DNA of 6,404 nt from Pirellulales bacterium (GCA_030642635.1 DAOWNK010000189.1:1-6404); one strand, 5' to 3'; counted from the first letter of the stretch, positions 1 through 5,660 are shown. The notes: generated by a model from the sequence alone, not told the origin. Numbers and translations: made by a program.

Positions 1-29
1 ACAACTTGAAGTAATACCTATCACCTATA

Positions 30-64
30 CACCACCGGCGAGACGCCGGTGCCACTGTGTTTTC
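30..64. repeat. REP-like palindromic element, copy 1
   Basis: The core is an inverted repeat, CCGGCG-AGA-CGCCGG, flanked by a conserved GTGCCACTGTGTTTTC side. The whole 35-bp stretch is identical, in reverse complement, to 3107-3141, and a diverged copy lies at 3172-3198. It sits about 65 bp downstream of the kinase stop codon, so in the kinase mRNA it would form a 3' hairpin, although no U-tract follows. I infer a dispersed REP-type element from three copies in 3.2 kb, all between genes. Confidence 0.75.
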
Positions 65-94
65 TCTATGGTCCTTGGCCTATTTTTATTTCGT

Positions 95-116
95 CGGTTA
101 TAGCGAACCGGTTTTT
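95..116 (+). terminator. weak terminator-like hairpin with T-tract
   Basis: A 5-bp stem, CGGTT/AACCG, with a 6-nt ATAGCG loop is followed on the plus strand by GTTTTT. The T-run is on the plus-strand side, so it would serve a plus-strand gene ending to the left of the window rather than the minus-strand kinase. No such gene is visible, and the stem is short. It may be chance. Confidence 0.22.
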
Positions 117-129
117 ACAGTAATAATGG

Positions 130-987
130 TTATTCTGGCGGTCTGGGCGGGATTTTGAACACCCCGTGCATCCGCAATTCCAACAGAAAATCGCTCAGCG
201 TCTTGGGCCTGTCGGCCGGATTCTTCGCCAGGCAACCCCGCACCAACCGGGAAAACTCCTTGGTGACGTTCGCATCGGCTGTCTCCAGCGACGGCGGAGT
301 GGCCTTCAGGTGCTTGTTGAGCAGTTCGTTGGTGGTTACCCCCGTAAAGGGGGGCTTGCCAGAGACCAACTCGTGTATAGTGCAACCGAAACTGTATATG
401 TCGGCACGCCGGTCCAGCGACCTGCCGCGAATCTGTTCCGGGGCCATGTAGCTTTTGGTCCCTTGCACTTTCGACTTTCTCGTCAGTAGTTTGCCAAGCA
501 CTCCCCTGCTCCGCATCGCAAGGCCGAAGTCGATCAATTTTACCGAGCCGTCCTCTGCGACCAGGAAGTTGTCGGGTTTGATATCGCGGTGAATCCATCC
601 GGCCGCGTGAAAGTGCTCCAACGCCTTGGCCGACTGCTCGATCACACTCTGTAGCAGGTGTGCGATCTTCTCCGTACCGTCCAGGATCCTCTGCTTCATG
701 TTCGGGGCCGAAAACCATTCCATAGCCATGTACGGCGTGCCGCGATCTGTGTCGAATGCAAGCACCTGAATCACACCGTCGCCACCTGCCCGCCGACCGA
801 CCGCGTATTCTCGACGCAAAGAACCAATGTGCTCGCGGTTCCGGCGGAACTTCTCCTGCAAGGTCTTAATGCCGACCATTCGCTTGTTCCGGTCGTCGTA
901 CGCCTGCCATATCCGGCACGTCTGGCTGGTATGAACGACGTTCAACAGCCGGTAAGGGCCTATGTTACCCGGTGCTTCGTTAGCCAT
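130..987 (-). CDS. Ser/Thr protein kinase (eukaryotic-like, Hanks type), cytosolic
   Basis: This encodes a 285-aa single-domain protein kinase that should phosphorylate Ser/Thr on unknown substrates. Residues are numbered from the ATG at 987. The VAIK-type lysine is K41 (in VGIK), the likely helix-C Glu is E60 (RREYAVG), the catalytic loop HRDIKPDN has D135, DFG is 153-155, and the activation segment ends in GTKSYMAPE at about 176-184. Subdomains IX-XI follow (DIYSFGC; CLAKNPADRP). The kinase fold fills the protein: there is no transmembrane segment and no sensor domain. The nucleotide-binding loop is odd: where GxGxxG is expected the protein reads HTSQTC, with no glycine. An in-frame TTG at 1005 would add six residues; I prefer the ATG because MANEAPG leads directly into the domain, but neither start has a clear Shine-Dalgarno. 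It lies 70 bp after the glycosyltransferase and may share its transcript. The fold assignment is secure; the substrate is unknown. Confidence 0.92.
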   Translation of the reverse strand: MANEAPGNIGPYRLLNVVHTSQTCRIWQAYDDRNKRMVGIKTLQEKFRRNREHIGSLRREYAVGRRAGGDGVIQVLAFDTDRGTPYMAMEWFSAPNMKQRILDGTEKIAHLLQSVIEQSAKALEHFHAAGWIHRDIKPDNFLVAEDGSVKLIDFGLAMRSRGVLGKLLTRKSKVQGTKSYMAPEQIRGRSLDRRADIYSFGCTIHELVSGKPPFTGVTTNELLNKHLKATPPSLETADANVTKEFSRLVRGCLAKNPADRPKTLSDFLLELRMHGVFKIPPRPPE

Positions 988-1057
988 GGTGACAATATAT
1001 CGCAAATGGCCCGATATAGCAACGGCCGAACCCCTTTCCCCTGTTGCCCCATGCTGC

Positions 1058-2212
1058 CTACCCCAACAGCCTTTCGTATAATGACCTCAGTTCGGCCGTG
1101 GTCCGCCGATGACGGAACTGCTCGGCAAAACGGCGGCGGCCTTCGGCGGCCAGCCGCTCACGCAATGCCGGATCTCCCGCCAAAAACGTCAACGCCTCGA
1201 CCATCTCCAAAACACTCTTAGGAGGCAGCAGACAGCCGGTCTCGCCCGGAATGACCACCTCTCGGGCACCGTCGATGTCGTAACTGACTACTGGTCGGCC
1301 GACGATCAGCCCCTGCGGCAGCACCCGGGCAAGGCCCTCGCGGAGACTGGCATGGACGACAATGTCCATCGCGGCGAGCAATTCCGGAATTCTCTCCGGC
1401 GGCACCAGGCCGACAAGCTGGAAGTGGTCTTGCAACCCGGCCCGGGCGATCCGGCGGCACAGCCGGCGACGCAGCACACCGTCGCCGACCAGCAGGAACC
1501 GTACGTTCGGCACCGCATCGACCACATGCCGGGCGGCCCGGATCACGTACTCGTGCCCTTTCAGACGGAACAGCCGGGCGATCTTGCCGATCACCACGTG
1601 CTGTGAATTGTACCCCAACGCCCGGCGGACCCGATCTCGATGCTCGTTCGCACACAGCAGCGGCTCGACCTCCATGCCGCTGTAGATCGTGGTGAACTTC
1701 TCTCGCGGAGCAACACCTGCGGCGACCATCAGATTCGTCATGGCGTCGGCCACGCTGACCATTGCGTGGCAGCGTTCGGCGGCCCAGCACTCGCACGCCT
1801 GAAATAGTGCTCTAGCCCCCCTGCCCTGATACGGATGGAACGGTGCACCGTGCACCGTGTGAACCACCGCCGGAACGCTGAGCGACCATGCAGCGGCCCG
1901 GCCGAGTATGCCCGCCTTGGCGCTGTGTGTGTGGACCACGTCTGGTCGGAAGTCGCGGATGGTTTTTTTGATCCGGCGATAGCTTACCGGATCGCACCAC
2001 GGATGGATGGGGCGTCTTAGCTGCTGTACGATTTCCACCGGCACCCCCCCTGCCCTGGCACGCTCCAGCAAACTCCCCTCCGGCCCCAGCGGCGGACCGG
2101 TAATAAGCAGCACCCGGTCGCCGTGCTCTCGCAACAGGTCCTCGCAGCACAACACTGTGTTTTCTTGCGCCCCACCGAGAATCAATCGTGTAATGACGTG
2201 GGCTATTCGCAT
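1058..2212 (-). CDS. glycosyltransferase, GT4-like (GT-B fold)
   Basis: This encodes a 384-aa glycosyltransferase that should transfer a sugar from an activated donor to a lipid-linked or polysaccharide acceptor at the cytoplasmic face of the membrane. The N-terminal domain opens MRIAHVITRLILGGAQ, the acceptor-side start typical of GT4 enzymes, and has DVVHTHSAKAG at 91-101. The C-terminal domain carries GKIARLFRLKGHEY (209-222), LLVGDG (240-245) and the donor-site region REGLARVLPQ (291-300), followed by GRPVVSYDIDGAREVV. The usual E-x7-E pair reads E292...Q300, so the second acid is Gln. No signal peptide or membrane span is seen. An in-frame ATG at 2257 would add 15 residues made only of translated 7-bp repeat, so I start at 2212. 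There is no Shine-Dalgarno: the repeat runs to within one base of the ATG. Neighbouring genes do not reveal the glycan. An exopolysaccharide or envelope role is inference. Confidence 0.88.
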   Translation of the reverse strand: MRIAHVITRLILGGAQENTVLCCEDLLREHGDRVLLITGPPLGPEGSLLERARAGGVPVEIVQQLRRPIHPWCDPVSYRRIKKTIRDFRPDVVHTHSAKAGILGRAAAWSLSVPAVVHTVHGAPFHPYQGRGARALFQACECWAAERCHAMVSVADAMTNLMVAAGVAPREKFTTIYSGMEVEPLLCANEHRDRVRRALGYNSQHVVIGKIARLFRLKGHEYVIRAARHVVDAVPNVRFLLVGDGVLRRRLCRRIARAGLQDHFQLVGLVPPERIPELLAAMDIVVHASLREGLARVLPQGLIVGRPVVSYDIDGAREVVIPGETGCLLPPKSVLEMVEALTFLAGDPALRERLAAEGRRRFAEQFRHRRTTAELRSLYERLLG

Positions 2213-2213
2213 G

Positions 2214-2241
2214 TGGGTAGTGGGTAGTGGGTAGTGGGTAG
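2214..2241. repeat. 7-bp tandem repeat, 4 perfect copies of TGGGTAG
   Basis: Four exact heptamers run without interruption. On the minus strand they read CTACCCA x4 and end one base before the glycosyltransferase ATG, taking the place where a ribosome site would be. A degenerate relative (GGTGGGT, GGTAGGT) occurs at 6302-6315. Confidence 0.95.
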
Positions 2242-2243
2242 TT

Positions 2244-2268
2244 AAAAGCCCCCGCATTGCATGGGGGC
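2244..2268 (-). terminator. rho-independent terminator downstream of truA
   Basis: On the minus strand a 6-bp GCCCCC/GGGGGC stem encloses a 9-nt loop (ATGCAATGC) and is followed directly by TTTTAA. It starts 32 bp after the truA stop and ends 32 bp before the glycosyltransferase start, so the glycosyltransferase and kinase probably need their own promoter or read-through. The ATG at 2257 lies inside this hairpin. Confidence 0.62.
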
Positions 2269-2280
2269 ATAGCTACTGCT

Positions 2281-2296
2281 AAGCCGCAAGCGGCTA
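2281..2296. repeat. short palindrome AGCCGC-AA-GCGGCT (REP-like)
   Basis: A perfect 6-bp stem with a 2-nt centre, a few bases beyond the truA stop codon. The TAAGCCGC...GCGGCTA frame resembles the TTTAGCCGC starts at 3057 and 6271, so I group them loosely as one family with a variable centre. On the truA mRNA it would form a 3' hairpin just before the terminator. Confidence 0.45.
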
Positions 2297-2300
2297 TTTA

Positions 2301-3050
2301 TCAGTAATCAACCCTCACCAAAAACAACCCTTGCGGCGGTGCGGTGGGACCGGCGGTGCGGCGGTCGGCCGCTTTGAGCACCTCGGCCGGCCAGCGTTCG
2401 TTTTGTGCGCCGCGGCCGACCTCGACCAACGTCCCGACAATTGCTCGGACCATATTATACAAAAACCCATCGGCCTCGACCTCTATAGTAACAAAATCGT
2501 CACTATCCCCCCTGCCCCGCTCGACTCGGATATCGAAGATTGTACGCACGCTGCTTTCTCGTTCCGCCCCGGCGGTCTCGAAGCTGCTGAAGTCGTGTGT
2601 GCCCGGCAGTGCCGCCGCCGCGCGGTGCATGGCCGCAGCGTCTAGCCGGCCGCGGCCGTAGCGCCAGCAGTAGTGTCGGCGGAAGACCTCGCGGACCGGG
2701 CCGTCGTGGATTACGTACCGGTAGCGTTTTCGCACGGCGTCACGAATCGGGTGGAAGTCCTCGGGCACCTCGACCACTTCCAGCACGGCCAGGTCGCGCG
2801 GCAACTCGGCGTTTATCGCACGCTGCAACACGTCGGCCGGCAGGTTCGATTCGGTCCGCAGGCACACCAACTGGGCGATGGCGTGCACACCGGCGTCGGT
2901 CCGGCCGCTTGCGATGGTGCGTAGGTGCTCGCCGGTGATTTTTTCGACGGCCGACTCAAGAGTCCCTTGAACCGTTTTCCGCTCCGGCTGGACCTGCCAG
3001 CCTGCGTAGGCAGTGCCATCGTAGGAGATGGTGAGTTTTAGTGTGCGCAT
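2301..3050 (-). CDS. truA: tRNA pseudouridine(38-40) synthase TruA
   Basis: TruA isomerises uridine to pseudouridine at positions 38-40 of the tRNA anticodon arm in the cytoplasm. The 249-aa length is normal for the family. Visible family marks are the opening LTISYDGTAYAGWQVQP, the catalytic motif GRTDAGVHA (catalytic Asp D52), RKRYRYVI (107-114), GTHDFSSF, the substrate-pocket helix FLYNMVRAIVGTLVEVG, and the C-terminal PPQGLFLVRVDY. The ATG at 3050 is the start expected from family alignment (MRTLKLTISYDG), although the upstream AAATGAAAA is a poor ribosome site. asd lies upstream on the same strand, separated by 158 bp carrying palindromic elements, and a terminator follows at 2244-2268. 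Identification is secure; no key residue is missing. Confidence 0.96.
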   Translation of the reverse strand: MRTLKLTISYDGTAYAGWQVQPERKTVQGTLESAVEKITGEHLRTIASGRTDAGVHAIAQLVCLRTESNLPADVLQRAINAELPRDLAVLEVVEVPEDFHPIRDAVRKRYRYVIHDGPVREVFRRHYCWRYGRGRLDAAAMHRAAAALPGTHDFSSFETAGAERESSVRTIFDIRVERGRGDSDDFVTIEVEADGFLYNMVRAIVGTLVEVGRGAQNERWPAEVLKAADRRTAGPTAPPQGLFLVRVDY

Positions 3051-3056
3051 TTTTCA

Positions 3057-3077
3057 TTTAGCCGCTGGGCTTGCCCC
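3057..3077. repeat. REP-like motif TTTAGCCGC + GGGC-TT-GCCC
   Basis: TTTAGCCGC is followed by a 4-bp GGGC/GCCC hairpin with a TT centre, just upstream of truA. It shares the CATTTAGCCGC opening and the GCTTGC centre with 6269-6294. The outer right arm is not preserved, so this may be a decayed or half copy. Confidence 0.4.
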
Positions 3078-3106
3078 AATACCGTTGAATTAGTGGTGAC
3101 ATCAGG

Positions 3107-3198
3107 GAAAACACAGTGGCACCGGCGTCTCGCCGGTGGTGCATAACTACAGGCGTTGCCACGAGTTACGTCACACCGGCGAGACGCCGGCGCCACTG
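3107..3198. repeat. inverted pair of REP-like elements (REPIN-like)
   Basis: The left unit, 3107-3141, is the exact reverse complement of 30-64. The right unit, 3172-3198, is an inverted, slightly diverged copy: over CAGTGGC-ACCGGCGTCT and onward it differs by one substitution and a one-base gap. A 30-nt spacer separates them, so the pair could fold into one long hairpin or two short ones. The pair fills most of the asd-truA gap and begins 11 bp after the asd stop codon. An mRNA 3'-end or stability role for asd is inference. No U-tract is present. Confidence 0.75.
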
Positions 3199-3208
3199 AT
3201 TCTATCCT

Positions 3209-4195
3209 TTAATTCAGCAGCAACTCGGCGATCTGCACTGCGTTGGTCGCGGCGCCTTTCCGTAGGTTGTCGCTCACGCACCAGAACGCCAGGCCGTTCG
3301 GGCAGGAGATGTCCTCGCGGATTCGCCCGATAAACGTCTCGTCGCGCCGGTCGCCGTTTATCGGCATCGGATAAATTTTTTTGTCGAGGTCGTCCATCAC
3401 TTCGATTCCCGGCGTGGCGGCGAACAGTTTTCGAGCTTCTTCTACGGTAATCTTCTTCTCGGTTTCGACCAAAATACTCTCGCTATGGCAGTTGGCCACC
3501 GGCACGCGGACGCATGTGGGGCAAATCTGTATCGAATCGTCGTCAAAGATTTTTTGCGTCTCGTAGACCATCTTCATCTCTTCGGAAGTGTAGCCCTTGT
3601 ACTTTGCCGAGCCGATCTGCGGGATGCAGTTAAAGGCGATCGGATGTGGGAAGCACTCGCAGCAGTATTCCTCTCCGGCAAGTTTTGCCCGGGTGCCGCC
3701 CTCCAGGTCGCGATTGCCGGGCAGCCCGGCGCCGCTGGCCGCCTGATATGTGCTGACGACCACACGTCTGATTCGGCCGGCGTCGTGCAACGGTTTCATG
3801 GCCAGCACCATCTGCGTGGTCGAGCAGTTCGGGCTGGCGATGATGCCCTGGTGGCCGGCGACCGCCTTGGGGTTCACTTCAGGGATAACCAGCGGCACGT
3901 TCGGGTCCATGCGCCAGTATCCGCTCTCGTCGACCACCACGCACCCGCGCCGGACGGCCTCCGGGATGAACTCCCCGGCGACGTCGTCCGGCGTGCTGCT
4001 TATGACCAGGTCTACCCCGTCGAACGCATCGTTGCAGAGTTCCTCAACAACGATTTCCTTTCCGGCGAACGGAAGCTTTTTCCCGAGAGATCGGTGCGAG
4101 GCCAGAAATCGTATCCCACGGAACGGGAACTCGCGCAACTCGAGCAACTCGCGGATGATGGCCCCAACGGCGCCGGTCGCGCCTACAACGGCCAA
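3209..4195 (-). CDS. asd: aspartate-semialdehyde dehydrogenase
   Basis: This enzyme reduces L-aspartyl-4-phosphate with NADPH to L-aspartate-4-semialdehyde, the branch point to lysine/diaminopimelate, threonine and methionine. The 328-aa frame opens with the Rossmann motif VVGATGAVG (3-11). The active-site Cys is C124 in SPNCSTTQ, and the likely catalytic base is H237 in RVPVANCHSES. Other family marks are VDESGYWRMDPNVPLVIPEVNP, STYQAASGAG and the closing FWCVSDNLRKGAATNAVQIAE. Length is slightly short for the family because the start is unclear. The only standard start codon in frame before the Rossmann motif is TTG at 4195, yet the codons before it, reading G-V-E-T, continue the usual protein N-terminus (family members often read M-x-E-T-(V/L)-AVVGATG), and the nearest purine-rich ribosome-like site (GGGAG, 4219-4223) is 23 nt upstream. 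Function is secure; the exact start is not. Confidence 0.95.
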   Translation of the reverse strand: MAVVGATGAVGAIIRELLELREFPFRGIRFLASHRSLGKKLPFAGKEIVVEELCNDAFDGVDLVISSTPDDVAGEFIPEAVRRGCVVVDESGYWRMDPNVPLVIPEVNPKAVAGHQGIIASPNCSTTQMVLAMKPLHDAGRIRRVVVSTYQAASGAGLPGNRDLEGGTRAKLAGEEYCCECFPHPIAFNCIPQIGSAKYKGYTSEEMKMVYETQKIFDDDSIQICPTCVRVPVANCHSESILVETEKKITVEEARKLFAATPGIEVMDDLDKKIYPMPINGDRRDETFIGRIREDISCPNGLAFWCVSDNLRKGAATNAVQIAELLLN

Positions 4196-4251
4196 GGTCT
4201 CGACACCAACGGCTTTCTCTCCCTGAGGGCCTGCGAATTGAACAAACGAGT

Positions 4252-4279
4252 ATTATGGCATGATGGCTGGAAATTTCAA
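4252..4279 (-). promoter_or_regulatory. sigma70-type promoter for asd
   Basis: On the minus strand, -35 TTGAAA (4274-4279) and -10 CATAAT (4252-4257) each match consensus at five of six positions, with a 16-bp spacer. Transcription would start near 4245, giving a leader of about 50 nt before the TTG at 4195. It lies in the gap between the REPIN-like element and asd, which fits. Confidence 0.55.
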
Positions 4280-4287
4280 CCGAGTAC

Positions 4288-4388
4288 ATCATAAAGCCGC
4301 GACCGGTGGTCGCGTCATACGTTGGTCGCGCCGATGCATTGTAAAATGCCGGCGGCATCGGCGCGACCACCGGTCGCGGCTTTATAAT
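4288..4388. repeat. REPIN-like long inverted repeat with nested alternative hairpins
   Basis: A perfect 24-bp inverted repeat joins 4291-4314 to 4362-4385. Each arm is itself a palindrome: CGCGACC/GGTCGCG with a 3-nt centre at 4298-4314 and again at 4362-4378. Inside, GGTCGCGCCGATGC (4324-4337) pairs perfectly with 4355-4368, and GCATT/AATGC (4336-4340 with 4345-4349) forms a smaller hairpin. Bases 4362-4368 are claimed by the outer stem, the inner stem and the right-arm hairpin, so these folds exclude one another. The element lies between the Cys-rich gene's terminator and the asd promoter and codes for nothing. The architecture matches a REP doublet. Confidence 0.8.
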
Positions 4389-4393
4389 ACAAC

Positions 4394-4430
4394 AGGCCCC
4401 CGACGCGGCGCGAGTTCCGCGCGGGGGCCT
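4394..4430 (-). terminator. terminator hairpin of the Cys-rich protein gene
   Basis: A 9-bp AGGCCCCCG/CGGGGGCCT stem continues after a one-base bulge into CGCGG/CCGCG, with an 8-nt loop. It begins 25 bp after the minus-strand stop codon. The tail on the minus strand is GTTGTATTATAAA, U-rich but interrupted. It is very stable and well placed for the gene ending at 4456. Confidence 0.6.
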
Positions 4431-4455
4431 GAATGTGTTGCGACGTCAATGCTCT

Positions 4456-5352
4456 TTAGCGAGCAGCCAACGCCTCAGTAGTAATCGTGTTGAAGCCAAA
4501 GGCCACCGCCGTGCGCTGGCCGGCCGTCAGTGTGATAGTGCGGCTGTCTTCGATCATCCGACCGTCGCGGATTATCTCCGCCCGAACCACGTACGTGTAC
4601 GTGAAGCCGGGTTTCAAACCGTACGAGACAAACCGGCGTCGGCTGCCGGTGCTCTTGGTTACCAGGCCGTTGACCGTCACCTTTGCATCGTACGGAACCC
4701 AGACGGTAAGCAGGCCGCTGTTGGCCGCCGTCGGGATTTCGCTGCTTTCCGGAATGGCCGGAATTGTTGGTTCGTCCGGCTGGTCGCTCGGTATGACGGG
4801 CGTGACGGCCGGCTCGGTGTCCAAGTCCAATGGCGGCAATGTCGGGGCCGGATCGGCCGGTAGTGCCGGGGCTGCATCGGACGGCGATGCCTCCATGACC
4901 GGTTTCTCGGCCGGCATTGGAGTTACATCGGTGGCCGGAGTGGCAGCCGGAATTGCAGGCGATGCCGCGCCGCAAACCGGAACGTCGTTGCAGCACACGT
5001 CGTAGCAGCAACTTGTCGGGTAGCAACAACTCCAACCGCACCCGCCGGCATAGTACCACCTATATCGGCCAAGCAGCAACCGGCGGACCGGACCGGGCCG
5101 CCGACCCAAGTACCAACCGCCGTACGGGTCGCAACCGGCCGTGTAACAAGGCGCGTAGCACGACGTGTAGCAGCATGGCGTGTAGCACGAGGTGTAGCAG
5201 CATGGCGTGTAGCACGAGGTGTAGCAAGTGCTGTAGCAAGCCGGGCTGTAATAACCACAGCCCCAGCAGGCGTTTGCCTGTGGAGTCGCGATCGCCAATA
5301 CAACCGCTACCATCGCACCAAACAACAAAAACTTACAACTTGATCGGACCAT
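4456..5352 (-). CDS. secreted Cys-rich repeat protein with C-terminal TIGR03000-type domain
   Basis: A 298-aa protein of unknown function, probably exported. It opens with a signal peptide: a basic start, a hydrophobic core FLLFGAMVAVVLAIA, and a likely cleavage site ANA|C before residue 29. Residues 29-127 hold 21 cysteines and much Tyr, including three tandem 9-residue units CYTSCYTPC (43-51, 52-60, and 61-69 with Ala for Thr) and a second cluster at 105-127. A Pro/Ala/Glu-rich linker runs from about 130 to 212 and has no Cys. The C-terminus (about 213-288; LLTVWVPYDAKVTVNG, stG-R-RFVSYGLKPG, YTYVVRAEI, RTITLTAGQ) fits the planctomycete-specific TIGR03000 domain, whose role is unknown to me. 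The start is set by AAGGAG six bases before the ATG. A cell-wall, disulfide-network or metal-binding role is only inference. The gene has its own terminator and diverges from the 5746 gene. Confidence 0.85.
   Translation of the reverse strand: MVRSSCKFLLFGAMVAVVLAIATPQANACWGCGYYSPACYSTCYTSCYTPCCYTSCYTPCCYTSCYAPCYTAGCDPYGGWYLGRRPGPVRRLLLGRYRWYYAGGCGWSCCYPTSCCYDVCCNDVPVCGAASPAIPAATPATDVTPMPAEKPVMEASPSDAAPALPADPAPTLPPLDLDTEPAVTPVIPSDQPDEPTIPAIPESSEIPTAANSGLLTVWVPYDAKVTVNGLVTKSTGSRRRFVSYGLKPGFTYTYVVRAEIIRDGRMIEDSRTITLTAGQRTAVAFGFNTITTEALAAR
5146..5226. repeat. 27-bp tandem repeat, 3 copies, inside the Cys-rich gene
   Basis: These bases encode the three CYTSCYTPC units. The units at 5173-5199 and 5200-5226 are identical; the third (5146-5172) differs at four bases, giving one amino-acid change (Thr to Ala). 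The near-identity at silent positions points to recent duplication rather than ancient selection. Confidence 0.85.
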
Positions 5353-5358
5353 TACAAT

Positions 5359-5431
5359 CTCCTTCTATTAGAATGAACGGGCTACTTTATCCAACTATCC
5401 ATTAGCATATCAATCGTAGCACGAAAATCAA
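5359..5431 (-). promoter_or_regulatory. ribosome site and possible promoter of the Cys-rich gene
   Basis: The ribosome site is clear: AAGGAG at 5359-5364, six bases before the ATG, the strongest in the window. A possible promoter further up is -35 TTGATT (5426-5431) and -10 TATGCT (5404-5409) with a 16-bp spacer, matching consensus at four of six positions each; it is weak and could be chance. Confidence 0.4.
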
Positions 5432-5660
5432 GTAGCCTGGGGACACTTGCTCGATATTTTAGTCTGTAAAACATGCGTAATTTAGGTGCCCCCCGGCAAC
5501 CGGCTGATTTTGCGTCACGGCCCGGCAAAAATTGCACCAGTTTGACCGAATGTTTGCTTGGGTCCCCTGCCCTGCCGCGAGTTGTGTTCTCGACGTAAGT
5601 CCTTGCCTGACATGGACTTTCAGCCCGCAAACCGTACAGTCCTCAGCCGAACCGTCCGCT
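5432..5660. other. intergenic region between divergent genes, no gene seen
   Basis: This is the middle of the roughly 390-bp gap between the Cys-rich gene (left, minus) and the 163-aa gene (right, plus). Short open frames cross it, but none has a ribosome site or recognisable protein. I see no tRNA, riboswitch or strong inverted repeat. It must hold regulatory DNA for two genes, but I can only point to the weak sites at its edges. Confidence 0.5.

Noticed and set aside
98..718. A 206-codon minus-strand frame overlapping the kinase
   Set aside because: It is a frame-shifted shadow of the kinase with low-complexity Arg/Gly/Gln composition and no domain.
2213..2257. N-terminal extension of the glycosyltransferase from the ATG at 2257
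   Set aside because: The extra 15 residues are just translated terminator and 7-bp repeat, and the family N-terminus starts exactly at the ATG at 2212.
30..3141. Composite transposon bounded by the 35-bp inverted repeats
   Set aside because: No transposase lies between them, the genes enclosed include housekeeping truA, a third diverged copy exists, and no target-site duplication is visible. Dispersed REP elements explain it better.
3485..4294. A 269-codon plus-strand open frame opposite asd
   Set aside because: It lies antisense to a clear asd gene, and its translation shows no family features and no ribosome site. It arises from the GC-rich third-position bias of the real gene.
4475..5059. 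A 194-codon minus-strand frame inside the Cys-rich gene
   Set aside because: It is an alternative frame of the same DNA; the other frame has the signal peptide, repeats and C-terminal domain.
4956..5268. Metallothionein
   Set aside because: Cys spacing is mostly x3 with abundant Tyr and Pro, the protein is exported, and aromatic residues are atypical for metallothioneins.
5260..5352. Lipoprotein signal with Cys at position 29
   Set aside because: The residues before the Cys read QANA, which fits a signal peptidase I site but not a lipobox, which needs Leu or a similar residue at -3.
5382..5630. An 82-codon minus-strand frame in the divergent intergenic gap
   Set aside because: No ribosome site and no recognisable protein features, and it would cover the likely promoter of the Cys-rich gene.
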